A stretch of DNA of 64,000 nucleotides from assembly GCA_025642065.1 (NCBI GenBank), contig JAODUP010000908.1, positions 1-64,000 of the forward strand, given 5' to 3'. Source of the DNA: Paralvinella palmiformis. Lineage: Eukaryota; Annelida; Polychaeta; Terebellida; Alvinellidae. This document shows, one piece after another, positions 44,251 to 55,559 of this stretch. Made by a program: the position numbers and the translations under genes. Within the stretch, counting starts at the first letter, position 1. Each line of letters begins with the position of its first letter. The notes below the pieces were generated by a model that had not been told where the DNA came from, made no database searches, and saw only the letters and a list, made by a program, of their open reading frames with translations.

Positions 44251-44767
44251 TATTTTGCGTAATTATGTGAATCACTGGGCAGTTAAGGATTAACAGTTAC
44301 AGATTAATTAATAAATAATTTCACAATGAAAACAATGTTATAGTTTGTGACTGCGCTGCTGCTGATTCTGACATCATCTGATAAAATAATGTTAACACAA
44401 TTTTGTTCATATTATAGATAACCAATAACTATTTTTTATATTATGTATGACTTAAACAAGTTACTTATTAAATATATCCAGTCTGTTGGCTGGTGAACAC
44501 ATATAACTAGCCCGCTGGTCAATTATCACCAAGGCGTTAACAAGCACTAGTCTCAATTAACCAACGTAGAATAGACTCTAGTACTCAAGAGCCCGGACAC
44601 TTACCCTGGCTGTCACAACAACGTGACCGTTGACTTCTCAGTTCTCTTGAACAACCATCTGACACCCAACCACAGATGAACTGGTTGTAGGCTTCGAGGG
44701 ACTTGAACCCTTTCAGATCATTCAATGTGTACGCACTCTGAGAGTAAACGCAGTAATTGGCTATGTC
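44251..44767. other. Intergenic, nothing recognised
   Basis: AT-rich. It may be the outer part of the ISL2EU element, but no terminal repeat was found. Confidence 0.4.
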
Positions 44768-45212
44768 GGGATAGTCCCATTATCAGATCTTGGCACATGT
44801 GTAACAGGGCTACTCCTATAGCTCCTTCTCTTCCCCAACAAATTTAGTCCCATTATCGGATCGTGGCACATCTGTAACTGGGCTACTGGATAGAGCTCCT
44901 TCTCTTCTCCAACAAAGCTAGTCCCATTATCGGATCGTGGCACATCTGTAACTGGTCTACTCGTATAGCTCCTTCTCTTCTCCAATAAAGTTAGTCCCAT
45001 TATCGGATCTTGGCACACGTGTAACAAAGCTACTCGTATAGCTCCTTCTGTTATCCAATAAAGTTAGTCCCATTATCGGATCTTGGTACATCTGTAACAA
45101 GGCTACTCATATAGCTCTTCTCTTTTCCAATAAAGTTAGTCCCATTATCGGATCTTGGCACACGTGTAACAAAGCTACTCGTATAGCTCCTTCTGTTATC
45201 CAATAAAGTCCC
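44768..45212. repeat. 73-bp minisatellite, six units
   Basis: AGTCCCATTATCGGATC recurs at about 44772, 44845, 44920, 44993, 45066 and 45138. Each unit also carries TCTGTAAC, CTACTCGTATAGCTCCTTCT and CCAATAAAGTT. The minus-strand open frames here are translations of the repeat. Confidence 0.95.
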
Positions 45213-45539
45213 AAGAGTAGAGGGGCCCCGGAGGGTCCGTGATAAACTGAAAAATTTAAGATATAAGAACAAAGGAGATTTGTATATTTTCAAATTTAAT
45301 GAAGTTCCTCTGAACTAATTTGAAAACGTTTAAAGTATTTGATGCCCTTCTAGTTGGAGTTGGTCTTAATTCAATGGGTCTATTAAAATAGTTTTTTATA
45401 CACGTGAGACGAATATACGTAATGAAGGGGCCCCTCAATTTCTATTAACCCAGGGCTAAATCCGACCCTGGATGTACTTCAGGATTCGATAAACACGCGA
45501 TGAGTACACCATAGAGTTTAAATTATTTGCGTCCATTTT

Positions 45540-45930
45540 ATACAGAAAAGGGCCAAAATAATCAGTCAACTTCTGATTCATCTTCGTTTAGAAACTTAGG
45601 TCCCTTGATATAATAGCTGAGTTTATCAGTTCATTTGCTGCCAAACCACGGGATGCCTCATCGGCGAGATTCAGTTCCGATATGATGTGGTACCATTGAT
45701 TAAGTTGTGTGAAGGCTGGAATCACCGGAACTCCGTTTTCCACGAATACTAGACATGTAATGAAGCACAGAGCTAGAGTCAGTATATTATCTCACATCCA
45801 GAGATTTGCCAATTTCACTCAACCAAGTCTAATGATTGTGAGTGCTACAGTGAACTCCAAGCGACCAATTGGTGTATTTTATTAGGCCCAAGCCTTCCTT
45901 TTCCGCTACGAAAGAGACATATGGTGTTCA
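45540..45930 (-). mobile_element. BEL/Pao LTR-retrotransposon pol relic
   Basis: On the minus strand the best segment is WYHIISELNLADEASRGLAA, then NELI, matching the W..V..E.NPADEASRG motif at the end of the BEL/Pao RNase H region. Upstream lie a TDSSSVLHYM segment and a degenerate segment like K.RL.P..IPRLEL. Stops and frame changes are frequent. No LTR was found. Confidence 0.5.
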
Positions 45931-46929
45931 TTATTATTATAATTACTCAGTTGTAGATAGGCTACAATATCATGACCTATTGAACTAGGATCTGGAAATA
46001 GTTGTAGCTGTTTAATATCGTAATATATTCATATTACAGTTAGTTCTGAATGAGTTCCTTGTACTCTTCATAGTATTGTTTATTTTAATGTCATCGTCAT
46101 CTGTTGTATATGAGTTATTGTTTAGCTTTAACGGGTTTTACTCGCCCAAAGGGAGCGAAACTGTTTATTGTCCATGGTCGAAGACTATTTCAATAAAACC
46201 CACGAATCTTTGTTCTTATGGAGATACTCTACACTCCATGGGAACAGTAGCTACCCTATCAATTCCTTTGCACGTTTCGAATAAGTTCTATTGATTCCGA
46301 GCCTGATAAACAGTTGTTTTCTATCAGGATTCCAACATCCAGATTTCGTATATACTCAGGAAGATCTCTCGCGCTATAAGTTTCAGGTGATGCCATCACT
46401 GTATCATATCAGGTTTGAGGATGTGATGAGGGTTATGACTGAGATTATTGTTGTATGTCTTCGGTAAACTTATAGGATAAAGTTTCTCAACTCTCTCTCT
46501 CTCTCACTCTCCCCCTCTCTCTCCACCCCCCCTCTCTCTCCCTCTTCATTTGTGCAGGTCCACCTTCTTGGCTTAATTTACCAATTCAACCGAAATAATG
46601 TAGAACTGAACAAAGGTTCAAAACAAATGTAAAGAAATTGTTTATTTCACAACTTTGAAAACAAATTCATGTCAAAATAGAAGCATAAACTTTAACATTA
46701 AATCGAATGTTATTTAATATACAGTTTGAGGATAAACAGACTTTTAGTATTAATATATTCCGCTTCTATTAATTAGCAATAATATATATTCTATAAAATT
46801 GTATTCTATAATGGTACATTAAAATGTATGCGAATTTATTATAATTATAAAGAAAGTTTTCTCATTTTATCTAATGTCATCTGATAACTGATTGGAATTA
46901 TCTTCCGCCTTGTTCAATCACATGGGAGC
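45931..46929. other. Intergenic with a (CT)n tract
   Basis: (CT)n-rich sequence at 46492-46545. Otherwise no supported feature. Confidence 0.5.
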
Positions 46930-47090
46930 ATCTAGTACTCAGAGTGGAATTTTCCAGCTTGTAGTCAATACTAGAGAGTTTTATGTCCTCAGATGGTCTT
47001 TATTGTCTAACTATTTTAACTAATTTCTTAAACCCACGATGTTGTGAGCCAAGAAATAAATCCCAATAAATTTTCAACCATTTTGTAGCA
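46930..47090 (-). mobile_element. Old, diverged SINE-A copy
   Basis: GAGAGTTTTATGTCCTCAG, AACCCACGATGTTGTGAGCC and AAGAAATAAATCCC follow the order of the SINE-A body in minus orientation. There are many substitutions and the head is missing, so this is an older insertion. Confidence 0.65.
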
Positions 47091-47221
47091 TCAACTTGTA
47101 GAGGTTTTGTGGTTATAAGATAAATACTGTATTTTATTATCATTTGCACATAATATTACAAACATGCGAGTTATATGATTCTGTGTATATGGCATAACTG
47201 TAAACCGCAGATTTTTTGTAA

Positions 47222-47470
47222 CATAACCGCCTCTATGGTCTAGTGGGTAAGAGCGTTGGACTTTCTTACTCATGACCCAACTGTGGCGGAGGTCGGCGGT
47301 TCGAATCCCGGCAGTGGCACTATAGTAGGAGTAGTTTTTTATCCAACCAAACAAATGGAAAGTTTTTCTCCGTCGAATATGTCATATATTGTAGATTCTA
47401 AATGTATTTAGAATTAGTCCCCCGTGGTGAAGCAGTATATTACAGTCCATATATGTCTCCATATATATGT
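47222..47470 (+). mobile_element. SINE-B copy with tRNA-derived head
   Basis: The head has box A (TGGTCTAGTGGGTAAGAGC) and box B (GGTTCGAATCC). The body holds TTTTTATCCAACCAAACAAA, then CGTCGAATATGTCAT, then CCCCCGTGGTGAAGCAGTA. The tail expected from the copy at 17205 does not follow directly; a matching tail (ACGCAAAATAACTGCCATAT TTCGGCC) lies about 460 bases on, at 47935. Confidence 0.8.
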
Positions 47471-47540
47471 TATTGTTGTGTCGTTGGTTGCATAAGCCGT
47501 GGAAATAAAAGTAATACAAAAAGAATATCTTTTCATCGGT
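47470..47540 (+). other. Possible THAP zinc-finger exon fragment
   Basis: One frame reads CCVVGCISRGNKSNTKRISF HR, matching the start of THAP domains (C..C, then a basic SFHR). It ends at a good donor, CATCG|GTAAGTA. No start codon is in frame. It may come from a THAP-bearing transposon or be a gene exon captured between SINE-B pieces. Confidence 0.35.
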
Positions 47541-47934
47541 AAGTATAAGGAACCCATTTAAAATGGCTGTTAAAGCGGGGGTTTTTTTGGCGTAAAATTA
47601 AGCCTAACTATTATTATATTTATCCTATTCGAAACCCCCCGGCCTGCCTCTGGAGTTTGATCAAACTAAACTAGATCTACGGACTTACATGAAGCGACAT
47701 TTACATATTTCACGGCACATAATAGGACAGCAGTAATACTGATTCTCTGCACAGACAACATTATAATTCACACATCACGATAAATGTCCGCATTCATAGG
47801 TTCAAAACTCGAAGCGCCGCCGCTTCAACGTTGCTTTTGCCCCGAACGGAAGTCAGCGATGTTTGGTCATGGCGGCCCAATCAAACACCACTGATTGCTT
47901 GGTCTAGTCTTCTTTCAGGTCAATGTAGCTAAGC

Positions 47935-47959
47935 CACGCAAAATAACTGCCATATTTCG

Positions 47960-48008
<49 letters not shown>
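47935..48008 (+). mobile_element. SINE-B 3' tail and (TA)n
   Basis: ACGCAAAATAACTGCCATAT, TTCGGCC, then (TA)n at 47966-48006. It is the tail of the copy at 47222, or a separate truncated copy. Confidence 0.6.
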
Positions 48009-48339
48009 GCCATTATATATACCAAATATTACTGCACATTAGTTTAAATATCTGTAAGAGTGTGTACATTCTTGTATTTGTCTTGTCAACATTTTTATGC
48101 CGAGTAAAGATTTTAGGCCGTATGTAGTTTACTTTTACAGACCAATCTTGCTGATTGGATAAAACAGGTTTGGCTCCTGCAGTATCAGTACAGTTTTGAA
48201 TATGTAATAGGTGTAATAAAAACCGGGGTTCGATGGGAACTTGATACCTTGATACAAATATACGGAATATAGAGAGGCACAGCCAGTTGGTAATTCCGTT
48301 CTTGCTTGGTTATCTAAATGTAGGTTACAAAACTAGTCG

Positions 48340-48654
48340 AAATCATGGTAATCTGAATTTCTCCCCTTGCCAAAACTTATCAAGACGAGACTTAAAGGTG
48401 TTTAGAGTTGGGTTTTTTACCACCTGAGCTGGGATCAAATTCCAGTCGTTAACCACTCGCTGGTTAAACACATTCTGTCTCATTCCTAGTCTTGCTCGTG
48501 ACTTTACTATCTTCTGGCTGTTCCCTCTGGTATTCGATCCTGTCGCCATACTAAAAATATCTAACCTATCGATGCCGTTCAGAATCTTGTACACCTGCAG
48601 CAGACATTCGAGATCGCTGTTCACAATCGGATAACCGCTGCCTTCTAGGAAACT
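48340..48654 (-). mobile_element. CR1-like LINE, 3' half of the split copy
   Basis: Minus strand: LECLLQVYKILNGIDRLD, then SRARLGMRQNVFNQRVVNDW NLIP, then a final FKSRLDKFW. This is the C-terminal end of a CR1/jockey-type RT protein. The preceding part lies 5.5 kb away at 54230, beyond the inserted LINE. Confidence 0.85.
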
Positions 48655-48663
48655 CAGCATATC

Positions 48664-51600
48664 GGATTACCGCCGCGCTCTTAGACTTCGCTTTGTTTTC
48701 GAAAGGTAAGTAAGTTATAGGTTACTATCGCTTACTCTATCTATCGTGGCTAGTGTGTGTACACACCAATCCGCGCAAACAGTCTTTTATCAAGACTAAT
48801 TTCTATTATATATATTATCAACAAGTTCTATTATATATTTCATCGTCGCATACGCACACTCCACCATTCATAAAACACACACACCAACACATAAATCCTG
48901 AATATATGTAACATTCCACAAAATACGCATACGCACACACCACCAGTCAATAACACACTCTGCACACATCGGCCGATACAAATACACACACACCCCAACA
49001 TTTAAATCTTAAATATATTTAACACTCCGTAAAGTACACACTTCTAGTTCTACCATTACCTGTCAATTGTTTTATATAACTCTATTCCCCTAACTTCAAT
49101 AAACATAATTAAATAATTATAACTACATTTTCTTATCTTTACTGTATCACTTCCAGTCACAATGGAAACAGACAACATCTGGCACCATATCAACAAAAAA
49201 GAAACGCTCGCTACAAGAAACACCACCCCCCAGCGCCCCACCGAAGAAGCGCACCACTGCGGAGACAATCCAGACGCCACCGAATCAGGTCAAGCAGGTG
49301 TTCCTGCTAGAGATCGTATTGGGCGGTCCCTGGAGGCACTGTTCGAGGTGGCCGTCGCCTAAGATGGACTCAGACCAGCGATACCGATAACATCCATAGT
49401 CAGGGATGGAAAAAGACTGATTCGAACGACCTGCCCGGCAACAAGCCAGCGATTGTCAGACATGAAGGAGCTGGCGGGAAAGCCGGTAGAGTTCCGGCCT
49501 ATAAACAGGACAATAGGGCCTCAAAAATATGTACTCTCAGGTGTGCCTCAGGACATCCCCCTAGAATTTATCGCAAAAACATTCGGGGTGACGGAGGTCA
49601 CCAGACTCCTCAAGGGGATACCCCCACCAGATCCGTTTCTTTCATGACGGAGAAGAAACCGGAGGACTCCTTCAGGATCCCTCTGTGTGGAATGCTGCCC
49701 GTGAGACCCTTTGTCAGGGACCCTCCACAGTGCTTCCGATGCCACAGGTGGAACCACACCGCGAAGCACTGCAGGACCAGAGCCCGATTGCCACTGTGGA
49801 AAGCAGGGTCAGAAGAAGAGCGGGTCAGCATTTTGTGTGCTGCAAGGCCGGAACACCGCGTTGCATCAACTGCGGCGGAAGCCACATGGCAGCATACAGG
49901 TGTCCAGCCAGGAAGGAAACCGTCCAATATCTTCAGAAGAGACTGGGAGTTCAGCCCCGCCAAAGACCCCCCCAGGCAGCAGTTACAGCCCCGGCTCCGT
50001 GGGCATTAAAAACCAAATCACCCCCACAAATAACTACACACCGACCTTCCCAAATAGCTCCGGCACTACTGTCGGAGACAGATTTCCCCACATTACAAAA
50101 AAAACCTCACATACAGCAACAGACAACACCTGTACAAACAACGCAGACAACAACACAGACAGACCCCACCACAGCAACACTCACGGCCATATGCAGTCCA
50201 TATTCATGGCTATGCGAAGCGTCCAGGATCTGATCCAGAGACTGCCAAAGACCTGCTGTCAAAGGCAGAGAAGGACCTAACCAAGGTCCAGGAAGAGGTC
50301 GGATCGAGCCAGGTCTTGGACTCGATCCTGGAAGTGGCGCTGGGGTCAGCCAAAACAACAGCCCAGACAAAACCAAAACCCACAAAACAACACACCCCAG
50401 TGAAAGCAAAGGACAGCTCGGGAGAGATCTCAACATCATCCTGGAACATCCGAGGCTTCCACTGCAACAAAAATAGCCTAATTGCAGCCATCCAAGACAA
50501 TCAACCAGACATAGTATTACTACAAGAAACTCTTACAAACACTAAATATTCAATAAAAATTCCCGGATACACTATCTACCACAGTCCTCACACAAAGAAT
50601 TCAGATACTCTATCTGCAATACATAATAACATACCACACAACACGTCCCCCTAATTAACTCCTCCAGTGATTGGCAATCAATCACCACTGAAATAACCGG
50701 CTTTAAAAGCGGTCCCTTTCAATTAATTAATACATACGTCTCCCCTAACCACCTATATGATATACAACAAGCAACAAATTCATATAAACATTACTTAATA
50801 ACAGGCGATCTCAACGCCAATACTACAACATGGATCTCAAAAAACCCAGGACAACATTTACAGCAACAAATAAGTGACTGTGACGCTATATTATTAAATG
50901 ATCCCAAAGTCCCCACCACTGTCTATGGGTCGACCCTCCATCTTGCCATAGCTTTCCCTGAAGTTGCGGCCATAGCAGACTGGAGCCAATTAGAAGCTCC
51001 AACCTCAGACCACATAGCCACAGTAATGGTACTATCCGACGCTTTCACGAACGTACCAGAAAGCCTAGGACAACCCAAATGGGACACCGACAAAGCAAAC
51101 TGGAAACAATTTGCAGACAGACTACACGAATTATCTGCCGACGACAGCGACAATAGTCTATCTCTAGATGACCTACTTCGTAAATTAACTAACGATATAA
51201 ACGAAGCCGCAACAGCAGCCATCCCCATTGTCCTCCAAAATCGCCCAAGACGTCCTCGCTCCTACTTAACAAGAAGCAAGGAGATAGGCCAAAGAAGTCA
51301 GTAAACTGACAAAAAGTGTTTAAAGCTCACCCGACATCTCAAAATAGAGCAGAACTAAGAGCAGCTCAACGAGAAACGAGACGACGACTTCACACAATTA
51401 AAGAAGACCAATTTGACAGTTGGTGCAAACAACTCGGGGACATGGGCTCGGCGCAAATTTGGCGCGAGATTAAAAAAATCCGGGGTAAATCTTCCCAACC
51501 AAAAGTAATTAACCCCAAAGAAGAAGCAAACAAATTAGCACACCACTTCGCCACTAGAGCTGACCACCAAACTTTACCCGAAGAGGTCAAATCAGCTCTA

Positions 51601-54220
51601 GAAAAACAACAACCAGACAGACTACACTCAATATATCTAGCAAAAAGTGAACACGCAGACACAGACACCCCTTTCACACCACACGAACTGGAAACAGTTC
51701 TATCAACACCAAAAAACTCCGCCCCTGGAGAAGACAAACTTACATACATCTTTTACTCCAAATATCCCCCTTCTTTCAAAGTTAGACTTCTAAACTTCTT
51801 TAACCAATCCTGGAGAGAAGGACGAATTCCCAGACTCTGGAAAACCTCAATAGTCGTCCCTATCCCTAAACCACCAATTATCAAAGAGCCACAGACTCAA
51901 TATCTCTCCTCCCTGCAATACTAAAAATCATGGAGAGACTAATTCTCACCAGACTAATATTTAAACTCCCCAGACCAAAAAATCTCTTCGGGTTTACAAA
52001 AGGCGATCAACTGTCGACCCAATTCTACATTTAGTAAACTTAATCACCAACGGAAGAAGAAAACCCCGATCCGGCACAGTCTACACTGCCTTACTGGATC
52101 TAGATAAGGCCTTTGAAAGGACTAACCACATCGTCATCTTAGACGCTTTAATCTGCCTGGGCATCAAGGGAAGAGTGATATCGTGGGTAGAAGACTTCCT
52201 AGACAATAGAGAAATTAAAGTTACAGTCCAAGGGGTAAAATCTGACTCACACCCACTTACTACAGGCTCCCCACAGGGCTCCGCCCTCTCACCTACACTA
52301 TTTAACGCCCTAATTACAGCACTAATCTCCACAGCTTTACGCCCATGTGTCGACATCCTGGCTTATGCCGACGACATAGCCATTATTTCACACATAAGGC
52401 GGCCAAAAAACTACAAACCGCCCACTCGACACAACAGCATCTAAACCAATGACCTAGGTCTATATTTCTCCCCCGCCAAAACTAAAATAATTGCCTTCAA
52501 CACCAATTCAAAACAACACAACACCTTTCATATAGGCAAACAAGACAATGAAATAGTCAAACAGTCATCATAGACAACCACCCCAATTTCAAGAAATACG
52601 CACTACAAACAAAACAAAAAATCTACTCTCGACGACTAAACATAATAAAACTTATTTCTAATGTTAAAGTAGGAATAAACACAAACAATCTTATTAATCT
52701 TTATAAAGCCCTAATTCAATCCATACTTCTTTATGCGGCCCCAATCTACCTACTTGCATCTAAAACGGCAATTAAACACATAGAAATAGCACAAGAACTG
52801 CACTTATGTCTTAGGACTCCCCCCCCCCTACTGCCCCCTCTGCCCTTATCAGCAGAGAATCCGGCATCCCCCCTATTGCCCATCTCATTAGAGGAGACAC
52901 AGCCAAATACATATTAAGAACAGCGACAAAACCGGACCCAATAGAAATCACATTTAAAATACAAGAAAGCTTACACAAAGACCCCAGAGTACACATTAAT
53001 AAAAGCTGGGCCATGAAAGCAGCTGCTATTCAAAGGGACATGAGAATTCCAGCAATCCACCCTCCGGATGCCAAGGAAACTGCTCCATGGCGCGACTACC
53101 CATTCACCATCATTATCGTAAACAAAAAATCAAAAACCCAAGACCCACAAGGGGCATTCACTGAGGCGTCGGACAGGATCTCTTCCCTGAACAGAGACCA
53201 GGCAGCAATAAACATCTACACAGATGCCAGTGTCCGCCAGGATGGAAAATCTGCCTGGGCCTGTTTTGTGGAGGAAGCACTCCGAAATCCCTGTGGAAGA
53301 CTCCCCGACCACACACCAATCACTCTAGCAGAACTTCACGCCATACACGCCGCCCTCGCATGGCGGGAGGCACAAGACAGACACGAAGACACAATCATAC
53401 ACTCAGACTCGATGGCAGCCATCAAAATCCGGGCACAAACAAAAACACGAACATATCCAGAAATCACAACGAAAATTATTAACTGCGCCTCTGCATTAAG
53501 CCAACGTGGCAGTCTAACCACTCTACATTGGGTTCCCAGCCACACAAATATCGAGGGTAATGAACGAGCCGACGCTCTGGCCAACGAAGCCAATAACCTA
53601 ACCAACATCCTACACACAGAACAGACACCAGGTGCCTACAAACACATAATAACATATTTACACAAACAAATAACATAAATGGTAATCACAGCAAAATTAA
53701 GTACCTGGTACAATAAAACCATTGTTCCCGGCATTCACATCATAAATAACAGAATAGCAGACGTACACATACGCCGCCTCCGCTGCTGGGTGCACACAAA
53801 AAGCTTTATCGGCCCAAATAATAAAGCACTCTGCTTACATTGTAATCAAAACTTCGACCCTGTTCACTATCTAATTAATTGTCCCGCCTTCCCAGCCTGC
53901 CGACAACCTCTTAAACAACTCTTAACTCCGGCACAACACAACCTAACCGACACAGAAAAAGCAGTCATTGTAATACGCAGTCACAGCCACGCCACACATA
54001 ATAATACCCTTATTTAAAAAAGACCCATACATCTGGCAAAAACCAAACACACAGTAAATATTTTGTAACGGTTCGGCACCGGTACATCCGGGACCGGAAC
54101 TTTACAAAGTCATTTTCGGATACAGAAACTCTACGGAGAAGGACTCCACCACAGAGGCCGTGCCAAACAAGCGACAGCCTGGCGGATACTCCCCGAACTA
54201 CAAGCAAGCAAGCAAACCTG
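48664..54220 (+). mobile_element. Full-length but decayed I-like LINE with gag, EN, RT and RNase H
   Basis: A 5.56 kb element flanked by a perfect 9-bp duplication, CAGCATATC (48655-48663 and 54221-54229). A leader of about 500 bases is followed by ORF1 (49162 to about 50280) with two zinc knuckles, CFRCHRWNHTAKHC (49731-49772) and CINCGGSHMAAYRC (49862-49903). ORF2 follows: endonuclease (WNIRGF, PDIVLLQET near 50440), RT (LLDLDKAFERTNH, then SPQGSALSP, then YADD at 52364-52375), RNase H (YTDAS, LAELHAI, HSDSMAAI, GNERADAL, 53210-53590) and a C-terminal C-H-C finger (CLHCNQNF, then H, then C). RNase H after the RT places it in the I superfamily; the clade is unsettled. At least six frameshifts or stops make it inactive. 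Confidence 0.9.
54144..54214 (+). other. LINE 3' tail shared with SINE-A
   Basis: CAGAGGCCGTGCCAAACAAG, CGACAGCCTGGCGGATACTC, CCCGAACTACAAGCAAGC. The SINE-A tail has TAGAGGCTGTGCTGATTAAG, CGACAGCCTGGGGATTCTCC, CCGAACAACAA. This tail is probably what the LINE reverse transcriptase recognises. Confidence 0.85.
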
Positions 54221-54229
54221 CAGCATATC

Positions 54230-54800
54230 ACCCCTTCAGACTGGGTATCATTCGGGTAGCTCTTCGTTGGACCTTTTCCACCTCCAGTTTATCACGCCTC
54301 AATCTAGGATGCCAGATCACGTTCCCGTATTCAAGATGTGGTCGAACCATAGTGCTGAATAGTCTTAGTACTGTTGTCTCATCTAGTCAGATAAAGGTCG
54401 CCCGGACTAACCCCAACATTCGTGATGCCTTTTTGACCGCCTGGGAAATGTGTAACTGAAACTTTAGATCTTCGTCTATCACAATCCCAAATCTTTTTCT
54501 TCTGACGTCGATGCTAATGAGACGCTGTTCATCTCATATTGATGATGAGTGTTAGAACTCGGTGCACCTTGAACATGATGTCATTTAGGTATAGAGATGT
54601 GTTGCCATACATAGTGTTTACACTGAATACTAAAACCTCACACATTTGAGTAATAAACGGTGCAGATCATTTTTCATCTTTTTTTCACTCCAAATCTGTT
54701 TCTGACCCATGTAAGTACATTTTCAAGGGCATTTCTTTATATTTTCAAGACGCTTTCTAATGCCTTCACATTACCTTTTCTATTAATTAAGCGATTATTT
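54230..54800 (-). mobile_element. CR1-like LINE, upstream half of the split copy
   Basis: Minus strand: HISQAVKKASRMLGLVRATF, then RLFSTMVRPHLEYGNVIWHP, then VEKVQRRATRMIPSLKG. This is the segment that precedes the C-terminal part at 48654 in this family. One stop and frame changes show that it was already dead. The right end is approximate. Confidence 0.85.
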
Positions 54801-55325
54801 TCAAGACACACGTGAGTGATAGACTATAATGTTTGAATTAAAAGAACAAGGAGGCCACACAGCATAGCTTATGGTTCCCCACTCAGTGCCCATGATACCT
54901 CAGGTATTTTATGTATTCAGTTAAATTCAGGGTTCTCACCAGCCCTGGAAATCCTGGAAAATAACAACTTAAAAAAATCCACTCAGAACAAAAAAGCCAG
55001 TGAATAAATATTATGTCTATAGAAGAAAACGTCGATTATATAAAAAAGAGTCTTGTTACATAGTCCTGATATCCCATGTTAGTTAAATTTGAATAAAAGT
55101 GGATGAATCAGACAACTAGATGGGGTGAAGAGGAGACTGTGCCATAAAATGTAAATTGCAGAGTATAATATAGTAGTATTATAATGCAATTTGATTTATA
55201 TTTTGTACATACTAGTGATGGATTAATGAGTTGCAGTACTTCTGGAGATTTTTTGTTAACTTAAAAGATATCTATTGGTTGAAATCTATAATAATGCCAT
55301 TAAAATATTGATACCAATATGTATT
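54801..55325. other. Intergenic, nothing recognised
   Basis: AT-rich, with no supported feature. Confidence 0.45.
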
Positions 55326-55495
55326 TTGATCAAATAGGCAAATTCACATATTAAGTATACCCTTTTTTTTGATAAAATAGGCAAATTCATATATTAAGTA
55401 TACCCTTTTTTGATCAAATAGGCAAATTCACATATTGATTATATCTTTTTTTTATAAATAGGCAAATTCACATATTAATTATGCCCTTTATCAGG
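55326..55495. repeat. About 48-bp tandem repeat, four units
   Basis: ATAGGCAAATTCACATATTA recurs at 55336, 55377, 55425 and 55458, with a T-rich TACCCTTTTTTGAT spacer of varying length. Confidence 0.9.
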
Positions 55496-55559
55496 CTATA
55501 ATTGAAGTCTTTTGTATTGTAGATTAGCCGCAATAGTGAGAACCTACAAGCAATAAACT

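Noticed and set aside
45214..45435. AGGGGCCCC at one side and GGGGCCCCT at the other, possible ends of a small DNA element
   Set aside because: The motif is palindromic and short, with no further inverse match and no clear duplication.
47230..47310. tRNA gene-like sequence with box A and box B
   Set aside because: It continues into the SINE-B body and matches other copies, so it is a SINE head, not a working tRNA. The same applies to the SINE-A heads.
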